This document shows positions 50,201 to 57,042 of a DNA stretch of 64,000 nt, one piece after another. Location of the stretch: contig OY727102.1 in NCBI GenBank assembly GCA_963402885.1, positions 4,216,001 to 4,280,000 on the forward strand, in the 5' to 3' direction. Every line of letters starts with the position of its first letter. Position 1 is the stretch's first letter. Under the pieces are notes generated by a model. That model made no database searches and was not told where the DNA came from. It worked only from the letters and a program-made list of their open reading frames with translations. The position numbers were made by a program, and so were the translations under genes. This DNA is from Antedon bifida. Taxonomy: Eukaryota > Echinodermata > Crinoidea > Comatulida > Antedonidae.

Positions 50201-52398
50201 ACCCAGTCTGCTAGGTACTGTACCTTTAACGTGGTCAACTTGTAGGTCAATGGTCATTTTATAAACCTAGTTGCAGGATACAAATGATATATTGTCATTA
50301 TTTGAAGTGGAAGGAGGGGTACGTTTATTCGAGGGGGTGTGTTGGTTTTTTTTTTTAATTATTAAATACAGTATTTGAAAAAATGGTATACAAAAATCAA
50401 TAGGAACAAATAAATGAAGAAAAGTTGGACTTTTTGTGTAAAAATGTGTACAGAAATTTGACTTAAAAAAACCATAACCAAACTCCAAATACTATACAGT
50501 AATACAAGAATATATTATATTATTCAACAGAGCGTTTAGTGTACATGACTAACAAAAACCTTAGATAATTAATATTTAATATAAAGGACCGGAAAAATGT
50601 AGAATGAAAAGAACTGAATCTAGAAGGCAAGTTGCCAAGTTATATAGAGGACCTTTTCAATAACGCACATGGGCTAATTGCCAAAACACTTCTACAAACA
50701 ACATTTTACCTGGAAATACTGTATGCTAATCTAATTAAGAAATGTGTTTCTTTATATACTAATGATAAATTCTTAAGGAATTGATTGATTTTTACTAACA
50801 AAGGCTATAAATATTCATGATTGATGTTAATTGTAATGTAGGCTTAGTCTCATCTGAAGACCTTTCTCACTACTGCTGTATTAAGTCTGTATAAAATGAT
50901 GTACTATAGTACATAATCTCCATTCGACAATATCATTTTTGTGAACTCATGGTGAAGGTATCAATAATTTGATGTCTGCTCTGCATGCTACTGAAGAAAT
51001 AGCTCAGTATCAGTGACTGTATTAAACATGTTGAGGAGAAAATAGACATGAGGCTACATTTTAACTATTATGTTTTTAATAGTTATTTTAACATTTCATT
51101 CAGTTCCAAAAGCAGAATTGTGACACTGACACTTATTTATAATACCACACATGGTAAATGTTTAATTGCATTCAGTAACAAAACACTGCACAATAAGAGG
51201 CCTTAAAAAATCATGTTATTAAAATCACACTAAAGAATAAAAAGCCACCTTGCTGTAGTCACTGAAAACAAGGCTAGCATTTAGTTAATATCATTCAACA
51301 CAATCAAGAAGGTCAGTATTATTAATACAAAATTAGTATTCACTAAAACTTGTGGTTGTACTGTGTGTGAAGTAAGCGGTAATAATTTCCATGCACCACA
51401 TAGTTCCTTTTTAAAGCTCTTTCCTGGTAGTACCCTGGTGATGGCCTGTTCCTACCAGTGCCACTGCCGGTACTTTTGTAAATTTTAAACCAAGATGGCA
51501 TTGCAACTTTGTATTATTGAAATAAAAGTTTCTAATCATTTTAGAATGATTTCGTTATTACCCACCAAACAATCACTAGGTATAGTGTAGGCTGTAGGAA
51601 TATTAATACTGTCAAATTTGTTGAGTTGATATTATCTGGGTCAAAATGATTCCGCTGATGCATTACAGTTAAGAATTACTCTATACAACCTCTCAATTAT
51701 AATGCGTATCTTGCTAACAGTATTGTATGAACTCACTATGTTTGCCTGAATATGTTAGTTACCAGTGAGAATAGACAGTCGAGTTTCTGAATTAAATTAA
51801 ATTAAACTATAACTGTAAATTGAGGATAATAAACATTCAGTATACATAAGTAAATACCTATTCAATAACAGTGCGGTTTTAGTTTAACAAACAATCCAGC
51901 CTTTTATGCAGACCCGACAGTTGAATAAAGGAAGACAATTCATTGTGTAACGCAGAAGGTAATGCCTTTGTTGTGGGCTTGTAACAATATTTCCCTTTTA
52001 AGATCACTGGGGCCTGCAGGATTAAGGCTCAACAACACAAAAGTAAGCCAACCTTATAAGGTGGTGTGACCTTGAGAAAATCCCAGTGCTTATGGAACAA
52101 CCTATGCAGCTTGGTTCTCACCAGATAAAAATTCAACATTAAACGTAGTGTCTCTCGCAAAATGGTGATTATATATTCTTTGTGAATATTGAATTTAATT
52201 AAGGATAACAGTCATTTGAAAAAATGAATTGTGTTTTACCTTTACTTTGTTCTCCTTTGTGGATACCGAGGTAGAGGGTTTATCATCAACATCTGCAACT
52301 TCCTGAACAACGGAATCCTCATCTAAAGAACTCTTCTCCAACTCCATACTGCTGCTGCCTGTGCTTGAAGCTAACTCCTTATCCTTTGACTTTGTCAT
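13586..52398 (-). CDS. ASH1L: ASH1L-type histone H3 lysine 36 methyltransferase (complete coding gene)
   Basis: Trithorax-group chromatin enzyme; the family dimethylates H3K36 at active genes with MRG15 and NURF55. Twenty-four coding exons, in transcript order: 52240-52398, 29112-33658, 28696-28908, 26802-26881, 25553-25672, 24184-24289, 22428-22533, 21682-21929, 21177-21285, 20868-21026, 19700-19904, 19143-19350, 18763-18895, 18424-18565, 17914-18017, 17057-17237, 16485-16605, 16219-16303, 15987-16074, 15354-15520, 15200-15243, 14649-14723, 14213-14316 and 13586-13662. All borders are GT-AG, phases agree, and lengths sum to 7581 nt (2526 residues; human ASH1L is about 2970). Domains: basic N-terminal region 1-1640, FxLP ~1680, AWS ~1725-1776, SET ~1777-1895, post-SET ~1897-1913, bromodomain ~2040-2150, PHD ~2205-2235, BAH ~2260-2430, conserved C-terminus. 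Introns are repeat-rich; the first coding intron is 18.6 kb. Confidence 0.95.
15200..17237 (-). CDS. ASH1L: ASH1L exons encoding the end of PHD and the BAH domain
   Basis: Exon 17057-17237 closes the PHD finger ([10 protein letters not shown] and YVCELC) and opens the BAH domain ([12 protein letters not shown]). Exons 16485-16605, 16219-16303, 15987-16074, 15354-15520 and 15200-15243 continue it: [79 protein letters not shown] and [10 protein letters not shown]. The BAH domain in this family contributes to chromatin binding. Every exon is an exact phase fit to the next. Confidence 0.94.
15730..15751. repeat. 22-bp perfect palindrome
   Basis: CTATTAAACGA is followed directly by TCGTTTAATAG, a perfect inverted repeat with no spacer, in an ASH1L intron (between exons 15354-15520 and 15987-16074). 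Confidence 0.9.
16845..16905 (+). repeat. possible tRNA-like SINE head
   Basis: TGACTTGGTAGTTAACATG, then about 25 bases later TTGGTTCAAATC, resembles A and B boxes and parallels the head of the SINE at 43932. It is degenerate and lies in an ASH1L intron. Confidence 0.3.
17342..17722. mobile_element. TTAA-flanked MITE, internally deleted copy
   Basis: It starts TTAAAGGCCAGGTGCGGGCA and ends TGCCTGTATCTGAGCTTTAA, imperfect terminal inverted repeats beginning and ending with TTAA. It shares nearly all of its sequence with the copies at 61395-62000 and 62213-62815 but lacks about 220 bp of their middle. It lies in an ASH1L intron. Confidence 0.8.
17914..18017 (-). CDS. ASH1L: ASH1L exon encoding the first half of the PHD finger
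   Basis: It encodes an acidic lead (KEEEEEEVI) and [20 protein letters not shown], the first zinc ligands of a C4HC3 PHD finger. The remaining ligands (WQHYDC and CELC) come from exon 17057-17237. ASH1L PHD fingers are thought to read the H3 tail; the binding preference cannot be told from the sequence. Confidence 0.94.
18424..19904 (-). CDS. ASH1L: ASH1L exons encoding the bromodomain region
   Basis: Exon 19700-19904 gives [20 protein letters not shown]. Exon 19143-19350 gives [20 protein letters not shown] and [12 protein letters not shown]. Exon 18763-18895 gives [20 protein letters not shown] and [13 protein letters not shown]. Exon 18424-18565 gives [18 protein letters not shown]. Together they form the four-helix bromodomain with its ZA loop ([11 protein letters not shown]) and the NAEKY segment holding the expected acetyl-lysine-site Asn. 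In order and spacing it follows vertebrate ASH1L as recalled. Confidence 0.93.
19968..20063. mobile_element. MITE remnant, GGTTCTACTGTA family
   Basis: The sequence GTGTCCCCTTAAGGTGTCCC precedes GGGTTCTACTGTA at the right end; the left end is decayed. It lies in an ASH1L intron. Confidence 0.5.
20868..21026 (-). CDS. ASH1L: ASH1L exon encoding post-SET and a basic AT-hook-like tail
   Basis: [20 protein letters not shown] carries the CxCxxxxC zinc ligands of the post-SET motif that complete the SET active site. A basic stretch [16 protein letters not shown] with a GRP AT-hook core follows. The exon is 53 codons in phase 0 and joins directly to SSEGQ of the preceding SET exon. Confidence 0.94.
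21177..21929 (-). CDS. ASH1L: ASH1L exons encoding the SET catalytic domain
   Basis: Exon 21682-21929 encodes [50 protein letters not shown] and the cofactor-site motif [16 protein letters not shown]. Exon 21177-21285 encodes [28 protein letters not shown] and [12 protein letters not shown] and YDYNF are the expected SAM- and lysine-channel motifs and both are intact, so activity is predicted. The loop after YDYNF is autoinhibitory in human ASH1L; here it reads HAF where human has HSF (see findings). Confidence 0.96.
22051..22152. mobile_element. short MITE with TATAGAACC...GGTTCTACTGTA ends
   Basis: It starts TATAGAACCCC and ends GGTTCTACTGTA as inverted repeats. The inside has repeated AATAGAGGTGT and CCC motifs. 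It lies in an ASH1L intron. Confidence 0.7.
22428..24289 (-). CDS. ASH1L: ASH1L exons encoding the AWS (pre-SET) domain
   Basis: Exons 24184-24289 and 22428-22533 encode [51 protein letters not shown] and QIQRHQW. The Cys pattern (CxC, C-x3-C, C, CxCxxxC) is that of the zinc-binding AWS domain that precedes SET in H3K36 methyltransferases. The intervening 1650-bp intron (22534-24183) holds two LINE-tail fragments and a tRNA-like remnant. Confidence 0.93.
22690..22750 (-). repeat. tRNA-like SINE remnant
   Basis: On the minus strand GGTCGAGTTCGAG resembles a B box, with AGCTTGGTATGAACTCC upstream. It is weak and has no tail. Confidence 0.25.
23237..23286 (+). repeat. LINE 3'-tail fragment with (TTGAA)n
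   Basis: CCCTGTGTGGGATGATTAAA, then GAATTTTGAATTGAATTGAA, matches the 3' end of the LINE at 7815-8358 in the opposite orientation. Confidence 0.75.
23984..24023 (-). repeat. LINE 3'-tail fragment with (TTCAA)n
   Basis: ATTCAATTCAAAATTCTTTA, then ATCATCCCACACGGGGCAAT, is identical in type to 7860-7900. It faces the fragment at 23237-23286 tail to tail across about 700 bp. Confidence 0.75.
24469..24804. mobile_element. hAT-like non-autonomous element, CAGTGGCGGATCCAG termini
   Basis: The left end CAGTGGCGGATCCAG and right end CTGGATCCGCCCTTG are inverted repeats. CTGCAG directly precedes the left end and directly follows the right end, consistent with part of a target-site duplication. No open frame is seen. 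It lies in an ASH1L intron. The terminal motif is widespread in animal repeats; the hAT assignment is from the termini only. Confidence 0.7.
25020..25230 (-). mobile_element. retroelement fragment, possibly Penelope-like, with hammerhead-like core
   Basis: On the minus strand CTGATGA, a GGGC/GCCC stem and GAAA (25072-25098) are followed by GCTCTGCTAACTTTTC. The segment upstream contains CCACCTAGGCAGCACTTGCC. This arrangement resembles sequences I associate with Penelope-like retroelements, whose terminal repeats carry hammerhead motifs. There is no reverse transcriptase or GIY-YIG domain here. The assignment is tentative. Confidence 0.4.
25553..26881 (-). CDS. ASH1L: ASH1L exons with the FxLP motif upstream of AWS
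   Basis: Exons 26802-26881 and 25553-25672 encode [33 protein letters not shown] and FKKIRTN. DFTLP fits the FxLP motif by which ASH1L proteins bind the MRG domain of MRG15, which relieves SET autoinhibition in the human enzyme. YDLWW and KKIRTN correspond to YDILWQW and KKIRSN of human ASH1L as recalled. The phase joins (ATT G|GA and ACA A|AC) are exact. Confidence 0.9.
27731..27877. mobile_element. MITE, TATAGTGGAAC...TTCTACTATA
   Basis: Short inverted termini and internal CCCTATTCAGGGGACA and CCCTATACAGGGACACCC motifs place it with the GGTTCTACTGTA family. It lies in an ASH1L intron. Confidence 0.6.
28224..28426. mobile_element. MITE, TACAGTAGAA...TTCTACTGTA
   Basis: A perfect 10-bp terminal inverted repeat TACAGTAGAA / TTCTACTGTA bounds 203 bp with no open frame. 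It is the clearest full-length copy of this family in the window and lies in an ASH1L intron. Confidence 0.75.
28474..28677. mobile_element. MITE with 16-bp perfect TIR TCAGGCCTTGTCTTTT
   Basis: TCAGGCCTTGTCTTTT at 28474 and AAAAGACAAGGCCTGA at 28662-28677 are perfect inverted copies. GAAAACT lies at both outer edges, overlapping the terminal bases, and may be the target duplication. Inside are two GAGGAGTGC motifs. The CAGG..CCTG ends suggest hAT. It ends 18 bp from ASH1L exon 28696-28908, within the intron next to the donor site. Confidence 0.8.
28696..28908 (-). CDS. ASH1L: ASH1L exon 3
   Basis: It encodes [38 protein letters not shown] and [30 protein letters not shown] parallels PPKKKYQKAGLYSDVYK of human ASH1L as recalled. 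The donor is read as GT|gtaagt, which leaves two bases completed by G of exon 26802-26881. The antisense strand is open but non-coding. Confidence 0.9.
29112..33658 (-). CDS. ASH1L: ASH1L giant exon (1515 codons), basic disordered region with AT-hooks
   Basis: A single 4547-nt exon, bounded by CTCAG at 33659 and GTAAGAG at 29111, encodes about residues 54-1568. It is very rich in Lys, Ser, Glu and Asp, with many predicted nuclear-localisation-type clusters and no folded domain I can name. Landmarks are a His-rich patch (32211-32243), an RGRGRGRR patch (about 31700), [10 protein letters not shown] (about 31370-31397), a short conserved block [19 protein letters not shown], and paired AT-hooks [17 protein letters not shown] (about 30050-30105). 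Vertebrate ASH1L likewise has a giant exon encoding AT-hooks and an [10 protein letters not shown] motif, which supports orthology. The many open frames on the plus strand here are shadows of its biased composition. Confidence 0.95.
37615..37879. mobile_element. TTAA-flanked foldback MITE (GCCTGGTTTCCATAAAATCG)
   Basis: TTAAGCCTGGTTTCCATAAA at the left is matched by TTTATGGGAACCAGGCTTTAA-type sequence at the right, with the inverted similarity extending through ATCGCTACACCGT. Inside are further hairpins, including ATCGGCAAAGTT / AACTTTGCCGAT (about 37770-37807) and TCGCCGAC / GTCGGCGA. It lies in the ASH1L first coding intron. Confidence 0.85.
37876..38201. mobile_element. TTAA-flanked MITE (TTAAAGATGTATTGTCCCCC)
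   Basis: It starts TTAAAGATGTATTGTCCCCC and ends GGGGGACAATACATCTTTAA, perfect inverted termini. Its left TTAA is the same four bases as the right TTAA of the neighbouring MITE (37615-37879), so the two elements abut. A second copy lies at about 59300-59603. Confidence 0.85.
38528..38550 (+). repeat. short (TTGAA)n LINE-type tail
   Basis: GAAATTGAATTGAATTGAA follows CGAAATAAAATGAAA. It looks like the 3' tail of a retroelement, but no body is recognised. Confidence 0.3.
41789..41952. mobile_element. palindromic MITE, TCTACACTATCAAACT family
   Basis: It starts TAAAGCTCTATCTACACTAT, followed by CAAACTAGTTTGACAAAAAA; the right end reads GTTTGATAGTGTAGAG. Inside are a duplicated CCCAAATATGGTAGTGATAT and an inverted ACATCACATTTTTTGTCACA. 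It lies in the ASH1L intron. Confidence 0.8.
43932..44195 (+). repeat. tRNA-derived SINE with poly(A) tail
   Basis: The head has A-box-like GTGGCTTGGTGGTTATGATG and B-box GGTTCAAGTCCC at tRNA spacing. The body contains GACTTTGTTTATGTAGAGCA and TGGATGGATCACCCTC, and the tail is about 28 A (44168-44195). Body pieces recur at 53671-53708 and 58615-58677, so this is an interspersed family. It is not a working tRNA because the acceptor stem does not close. Confidence 0.8.
45140..45522. mobile_element. MITE-type element interrupted by a 5S-derived insertion
   Basis: CCCTCTATTCAGGGGAAACC, CCCCATTAAGGGGC and a right end GGGGGTTCTACTG belong to the GGTTCTACTGTA family. The segment 45245-45505 separates the left part from the right end and has a different origin. 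Confidence 0.5.
45245..45505 (-). repeat. 5S rRNA-derived SINE or 5S pseudogene
   Basis: On the minus strand 45443-45500 reads TACCACGTTGAAACACTCGT, then CAGATCACCGAAGTTAAGCA, then ACGTAGGGCCTGGTT. This follows the first two thirds of metazoan 5S rRNA (CATACCA..TGAA..CTCGTCCGATCACCGAAGTCAAGCAGC..AGGGC..GGTTAG, as recalled) up to about the intermediate element. The last third of 5S is replaced by unrelated sequence, as in SINE3-type elements. It is not a functional 5S gene: the 3' part and C-box are not preserved and no T-run terminator follows the 5S part. Confidence 0.65.
45590..45745. mobile_element. palindromic MITE, TCTACACTATC family
   Basis: It starts TAAGCTCTGTCTACAATATC and ends AGTTTGATAGTGTAAACAGA followed by ACTTTA. 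It is the same family as 41789-41952 and the truncated copy at 2792-2880. Confidence 0.8.
46247..46388. repeat. 14-bp tandem repeat (GAATGAAATGTTTT)n
   Basis: About ten head-to-tail units; the first five are identical and the later ones are slightly diverged. It lies in an ASH1L intron. Confidence 0.95.
47117..47215 (-). repeat. tRNA-like SINE remnant
   Basis: On the minus strand GTTGTTGGTTCGCATCC is a good B box, and GATGGTCTACTGTATTAGCA upstream is A-box-like. No tail was recognised. Confidence 0.4.
48919..49170. repeat. 30-bp minisatellite
   Basis: About eight copies of a 30-bp unit (TATCAAGATGTTGATGATGA plus AATTCATTAT), alternating between AATTCATTAT and AATTTATAAT endings, with one insertion near 49051. 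Because the unit is a multiple of 3 and lacks stops in several frames, it makes long open frames ([10 protein letters not shown] repeats) on both strands. It lies inside the ASH1L intron and is not considered coding. Confidence 0.95.
52240..52398 (-). CDS. ASH1L: ASH1L first coding exon
   Basis: It encodes 53 residues starting [20 protein letters not shown] and ending STKENKVK. The start is the first ATG in this frame after an acceptor (TTTTGCAG, exon from about 52434) and has a good context (AAACATGA). The donor GTAAAA leads to the giant exon in phase 0. A short overlapping upstream frame lies at 52379-52414. Confidence 0.8.
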
Positions 52399-52414
52399 GT
52401 TTATACATTTTCAT
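52379..52414 (-). other. overlapping upstream open reading frame of ASH1L
   Basis: Two in-frame upstream ATGs (52414 and 52408) open an 11-codon frame [11 protein letters not shown] that stops at 52379-52381, inside the main coding region in another frame. The second ATG has A at -3. It could reduce initiation at the main ATG. Confidence 0.6.
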
Positions 52415-52599
52415 ATGGCAAAATTACCTGCAAAACTAAAAATAAGGGAATTCAATTGGTAAAACCATTCTAATATCATTCAGATGATACACTGTAAAAA
52501 TATTGCTATCACAACAGTGACAAATCACACTGCAGACGGTGGCAGCCTATCAGAGAGTGCACCCTCTAGTTTGTGTAACCTAGTTACTAGCTAGGCCTA

Positions 52600-53350
52600 A
52601 ATAAAAGGTTTATCGCAAATAGCATACGCGGATATGCGATGCATGGTGGGAAGGGTTTGGAAGCAAACGACGAATGTCACAATTGCGTATGTACATGATT
52701 TGTTGTTTTTACGTACAGGTCGTTTTCTCCCTTCCCATCATGCATTGTGCAATTAGGCTATATTCCTCATGAAATTTATTTATTATTTCAGAAATGTTTT
52801 TATGGGATTCCCCACCAGAAAAAAAGCTATTCCTAGCCTACCCAGCCAGAGGCCTACATGATCCAATCTAAGTAAGGGCCTAGCCTACTACAAAGCACTT
52901 GATGACTAAATATCACAGTATTGCAAACTTACGGTAAAAAAACACATTCGATCTATCTAGGCCTAGGCCCTAGGTACGCCGTTAGAGCTAGTCTAGGCCT
53001 AGCCTAGCTAGGCGTACACAACACACAACAGCAGCGGGCAAAATCAAGACACCACAGCACAGAGAGAGCAGGACGAGTGGGGTCAGCAACTTCACTCCCT
53101 CTGTTCTGGTCAAAATTGTATAAACACAATCGTTATTCCTTGTACTCGTGGCAGTATACGTGTAGTTATTTATCAAATGTTGCTGTTAATAATATAACGT
53201 CACATATTACTTACTGTGAAATGGTTTTTCATAGCAAAACTAAAGCAATATGCTGTATTAAGCTGGTAATAACACCGTCCAGCCATCCATAATGGCGGGA
53301 AGCCTAGGCCTAGCTATTAATCCTATTCCTCCGATCCTATCCTAGATGAA
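52600..53350 (-). promoter_or_regulatory. candidate ASH1L promoter and non-coding first exon
   Basis: A donor-like GTAAGTTTG on the minus strand (exon side begins at 52933) can splice to the acceptor at about 52434, giving a non-coding first exon from 52933 to roughly 53300. GC is higher here. CCATAATGGCGGGAAG at 53284-53299 resembles a YY1/E2F-type promoter site, and an inverted pair of ATGCATGRTGGGAAGGG lies at 52639-52655 and 52729-52745. The start site itself cannot be fixed. Confidence 0.45.
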
Positions 53351-53446
53351 TCGTCTCTACGCGAAAAAAGTGAAATGAATGATTGGTGGTGTGGCGATTT
53401 GTTTATTGTGAGCCCTCTATCGTTAGGATAATTTGTGTCGAAAGTT

Positions 53447-53895
53447 AGTAGGAGGAGATAATTCTCATATCTACTAGTTAATATGAGGTGCTACTATAAG
53501 TAGGAGGAGGGAGCTAATTTTAGTTATCTAAGTTACTGTAATTAATAGGAGGAGCTAATTAGCATTTTCTATACCCAGGAGGAGCTAATTTTAGTTATCT
53601 AAGTTACTGTAAATAGGATGAGCTAATTAGCATTATCTGTACGTAGGAGGAGCTAATTTAGTTAATTAAGGACTTTGTTTATGTAAAGCATGTTTTTGTC
53701 TTGTGAACGGGATTGCCATCTTTAGGATAGTGTAGAATTCGCTTATGGTTATTCTTCCTTGGCAATTTCCCTAAATATAAAAGAATAAAACAAAACAATA
53801 GGAGGAGCTAATTGGCATCATCATACGTATGAGGAGCTAATTATCGTTAAGAGTAGGAGGAGCTAATTGTCATTATGTATATGTAGGAGGGACTA
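53447..53895. repeat. TAGGAGGAGCTAATT minisatellite, interrupted
   Basis: Roughly nine irregular units built on TAGGAGGAGCTAATT with variable spacers (TTTAGTTATCTAAGTTACTG occurs twice). About 53667-53800 is an unrelated insertion containing a SINE piece. It lies between the divergent ASH1L and FN3 genes. Confidence 0.85.
53671..53708 (+). repeat. SINE body fragment
   Basis: GACTTTGTTTATGTAAAGCA and TTTTTGTCTTGTGAAC match the body of the SINE at 43932-44195. Confidence 0.65.
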
Positions 53896-54060
53896 GGCCA
53901 GCGTTCAGCAACCTTTTTTGACCGCGACCCCATGATCCTATTTTGGGAATTTTCGCGACCCAACATTGCGTATTTGAGGTTACAGAAACAGAAGCATGAC
54001 GTAACGATGAATTACGTATTATCAGTACGTATAAGTAGACTATTGTCAGCTGCTCAGTCA
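53896..54060. mobile_element. hAT-like fragment
   Basis: It starts GGCCAGCGTTCAGCAACC, close to the usual CAGxGxTTCxCAACC end of hAT elements, then TTTTTTGACCGCGACCCC. The right end is not found. Confidence 0.45.
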
Positions 54061-54081
54061 TGTACTTTGTGGCGCAACGGG

Positions 54082-54266
54082 TAAAGCTTGGTTCCCACTA
54101 GAACGTAACGCAAGGACGTAAACGCAACGCAAGCGTTTTAACCAATGACAAACGAAGTTATAGACAGTTAGCAATCACAAGTGAATAAGCCATCGCTTGT
54201 GATTGGTCAATTCACTTGCGTTGCGTTACGTCCTTGCGTTGCGTCGCTAGTGGGAACCACGCTTTA
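54082..54266. mobile_element. foldback MITE, TAAAGCTTGGTTCCCACTAG
   Basis: The left TAAAGCTTGGTTCCCACTAG, with AACGTAACGCAAGGACGTAA next, is mirrored by TTACGTCCTTGCGTTGCGTC and CTAGTGGGAACCACGCTTTA. The arms are about 60 bp around a core that itself contains CAATCACAAG / CTTGTGATTG. No coding capacity. Confidence 0.9.
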
Positions 54267-57042
54267 TGCTCTGTTCGAATACTCTAAGCGCTAGCTTGGG
54301 TTCGAAACATAGGGACAAACTGTAGATGTAAAATGTAATCAGTGTTGTAGATTCTACAAAACTGAGAACATTTCACATATAGATCAGTGATAAATCCATC
54401 CATCCCATCAATTTTTTTTACACAAGTTGTTGACCGACGGAGTTAATCACTAATAGCGCCACCACTGCTTGATCTACTGAAGAATTATACCACGGAAGAG
54501 TGTGTGTAATGTCACTCTTCCCTGATTTTTACTAATCAAACTTCGAATAATTGTTAAGCGTGCGCTCGTGACGTTAAATCCAAATCGTTGATTAACGCTT
54601 GTGTTGATTGGTCATTTCCTGTTCGAGGATGTTATCAAGTTTGTTCCTGGTGATGAAATGCGGTGGTTGATTGTGTTCGATGGCCAATACGATGACCAAA
54701 ACCAGAGATAGCAGACTATCAAACAGGTGTCATACTCCCAACGTAGTCTGCGTCACTACTTCTTTCATGTCCACATTACTAGGCCTATAAATCGCAGCTT
54801 ACCTGACGAATAGATTGTAAGTAGATTTAACATTTCAAATTTTGTTTTAATACATTATTTAGGGGTTTGTTAATTTGATAGATTTTCATTAACAAGAAAA
54901 TAAGTGATGCTTTAACACCATCATAATGCCCTGTATTTGTTGGCCTATTTCATTTTATAGGCCTACATCATTGCATTTTTCTTTGATTACTAATTTCTAA
55001 GAATAATAACTATCTTTAGTGAGTCTATTAATATTCAGACCTTTCCAATAGTATTTTCCAAATTTTTTTTATAAACGTCACTTTTTAATTGTTTTTGGTT
55101 TTTACTGCTGGTGGTATGTAAAGATTTTTCGAATATTCTTAGTTATGTCCCACATTTTGTTGTCAAATATGTATAGGCCTGTTGTTAGTACTGGGTAAAG
55201 CATGGAATAATATTAATCCATGGGTACATGAAGCTCAGTTTAAATGTATCTCTAGATAAGGCAAGGTGTACATGTAGTTTAGTGTTTCATTCCATGTCTC
55301 ACGTTCATCTTACTCGACGGTTGTATGTCATGGAAGAATTGTGTGAGAATTTCATATTGCTATACCTAATTTTCAATGGAAATTATTAATCGTAACTATG
55401 ATACGTATAGGCCTAATGATTCTAGACTAATCAACAGTCTTGTTGGACCTAACAAGTGAAGTTTGGTACATGCAGAAAAGTGTAACGACTTTTGAAGTAT
55501 CATTTTAGGGGATTAAAGGATTATTTTCGCCACTCCTGTGCCCTTCGCGGATTTAGTATAGCCTGCGTGTGATGTTTCTTTTCCTTCTAATCTGAAATTA
55601 AAGAATGAATAAATTAATGAATGAATAATTTACAATACTTACAGTACCGTATTTACATGACATTAACTTTTGCAATCGGTATTTTGCTTTTCGCTAATGA
55701 GGTACATCCCTTCTAGTGTTAATTATTCTGTAAAATGCATATGCTAGAATGCCTTCTAATACCGAAATTAAGATGAGTGCATCTTACTTACATTAAGTAC
55801 CGCGTCTCAAGAGACCAGTTCATTATTATGACTCATTGAAGAAAATTATTATTGGAAGTATAATATTACAAAATCAATGAGTACGATAATATTAATGACG
55901 TGTAATAATTGTAATTTTTAAACCAAAGGTAATCATATCATACCATCATCATAAACTTTTATGAGGTTTATGACATATAAAATTCATGTTATAGGCCTAA
56001 TGATCATGAAAGCCGCTGCAGCATTCCCATGATCATCGCATTACTTAATTTCCACACACCCAGATTCTCCCCCACCCCCTAACATTATCAAAAATATTTA
56101 GGTGCAACTGTAATTCATGCATAGAAAAGTGGATACAAACTTATGTGTATACTATGAATTAAACATTATTGTATATATTTAATACATTTAAATTAATTAA
56201 TTTATATAATTTATTATTGTATTTAGGCCTATGTATTATGTCTGAATTGTGGTTCTATAATATTTGGCTCTACCTTCCTATATCAAAATTATATTACGGA
56301 ATTGCAACAACAGTAGGTCTATAGTGGCTATATTTACATTATAATACGCAATGAATAATTAAAGAATTAAATCAAAACTAAATATCAAGAGAGAAATGCT
56401 AATTAGCTTTCATAATAATGTGGGTAGGCCTACGTGCTGATGTATTTTTAAGTTTTTAAGTGCAGTTACTTTCATTTCTTAGGAGTAACAGGAATTGCAT
56501 AGCAACGGCAACATTAACATTCTGTTATAATTTAATAATAACGAAGAGGATGGAGAGAAAAAAGGTTCTTACCACAATCACAAAGTGCCAAAAACAGTGA
56601 TGCCTAGTGACACTTTTATACACATTTATACTTTTACTCAAACAGAATAGAAAAACGAATGCAAGTTGTTTAGAAAACGTTCTTAACTCTATATAAAGTA
56701 CCAACAAATGTCGTTCACGGCGTTACAGAAATAATATTGCATTCGTTCGTAAGTGATACCGATTTTGAATCTCCAATACATTGACTAGATATGCCTAGTA
56801 TCAGAGCTAAATAAAAGGGAATTTTACTAAAACTATTTTATAATTCACATTGTTGTATTGCTCTATGACACTAAGGTAAATGCGCCGGTACGTCAATGCC
56901 TGTGCGCTGGACATGCGTTGACGTAAATTATTATTTTATTATACGCGCTCGATTTCTCTTTGATGTGTCACCAATTCTAATTATATCACTGTTTTTAATT
57001 TTTTTTTTTTTTTAAGCCTAAATACTTTTATATTGTTTATAG
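54267..57042. other. intergenic region upstream of the FN3 gene
   Basis: Unique AT-rich sequence with frequent AGGCCT. A TATAAAT at about 54786 and a donor-like GTAAGTAG at about 54817 could mark a non-coding first exon for the FN3 gene, since an acceptor with a long T-run directly precedes its ATG exon. No other gene is supported. Confidence 0.35.

Larger units (their letters stand above)
33659..52239. other. 18.6-kb first coding intron of ASH1L
   Basis: Both ends are phase 0 and no exon in between is needed to keep the frame. The contents are AT-rich unique sequence plus the repeats listed separately (37.6-38.2, 41.8, 43.9, 45.1-45.7, 46.2 and 48.9 kb). No second gene is supported; the open frames here are short and lack recognisable motifs. 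Confidence 0.7.

Noticed and set aside
52988-53176. 62-codon minus-strand frame with hydrophobic C-terminal half
   Set aside because: It overlaps the candidate ASH1L promoter and first exon and has no splice link or motif; chance is more likely.
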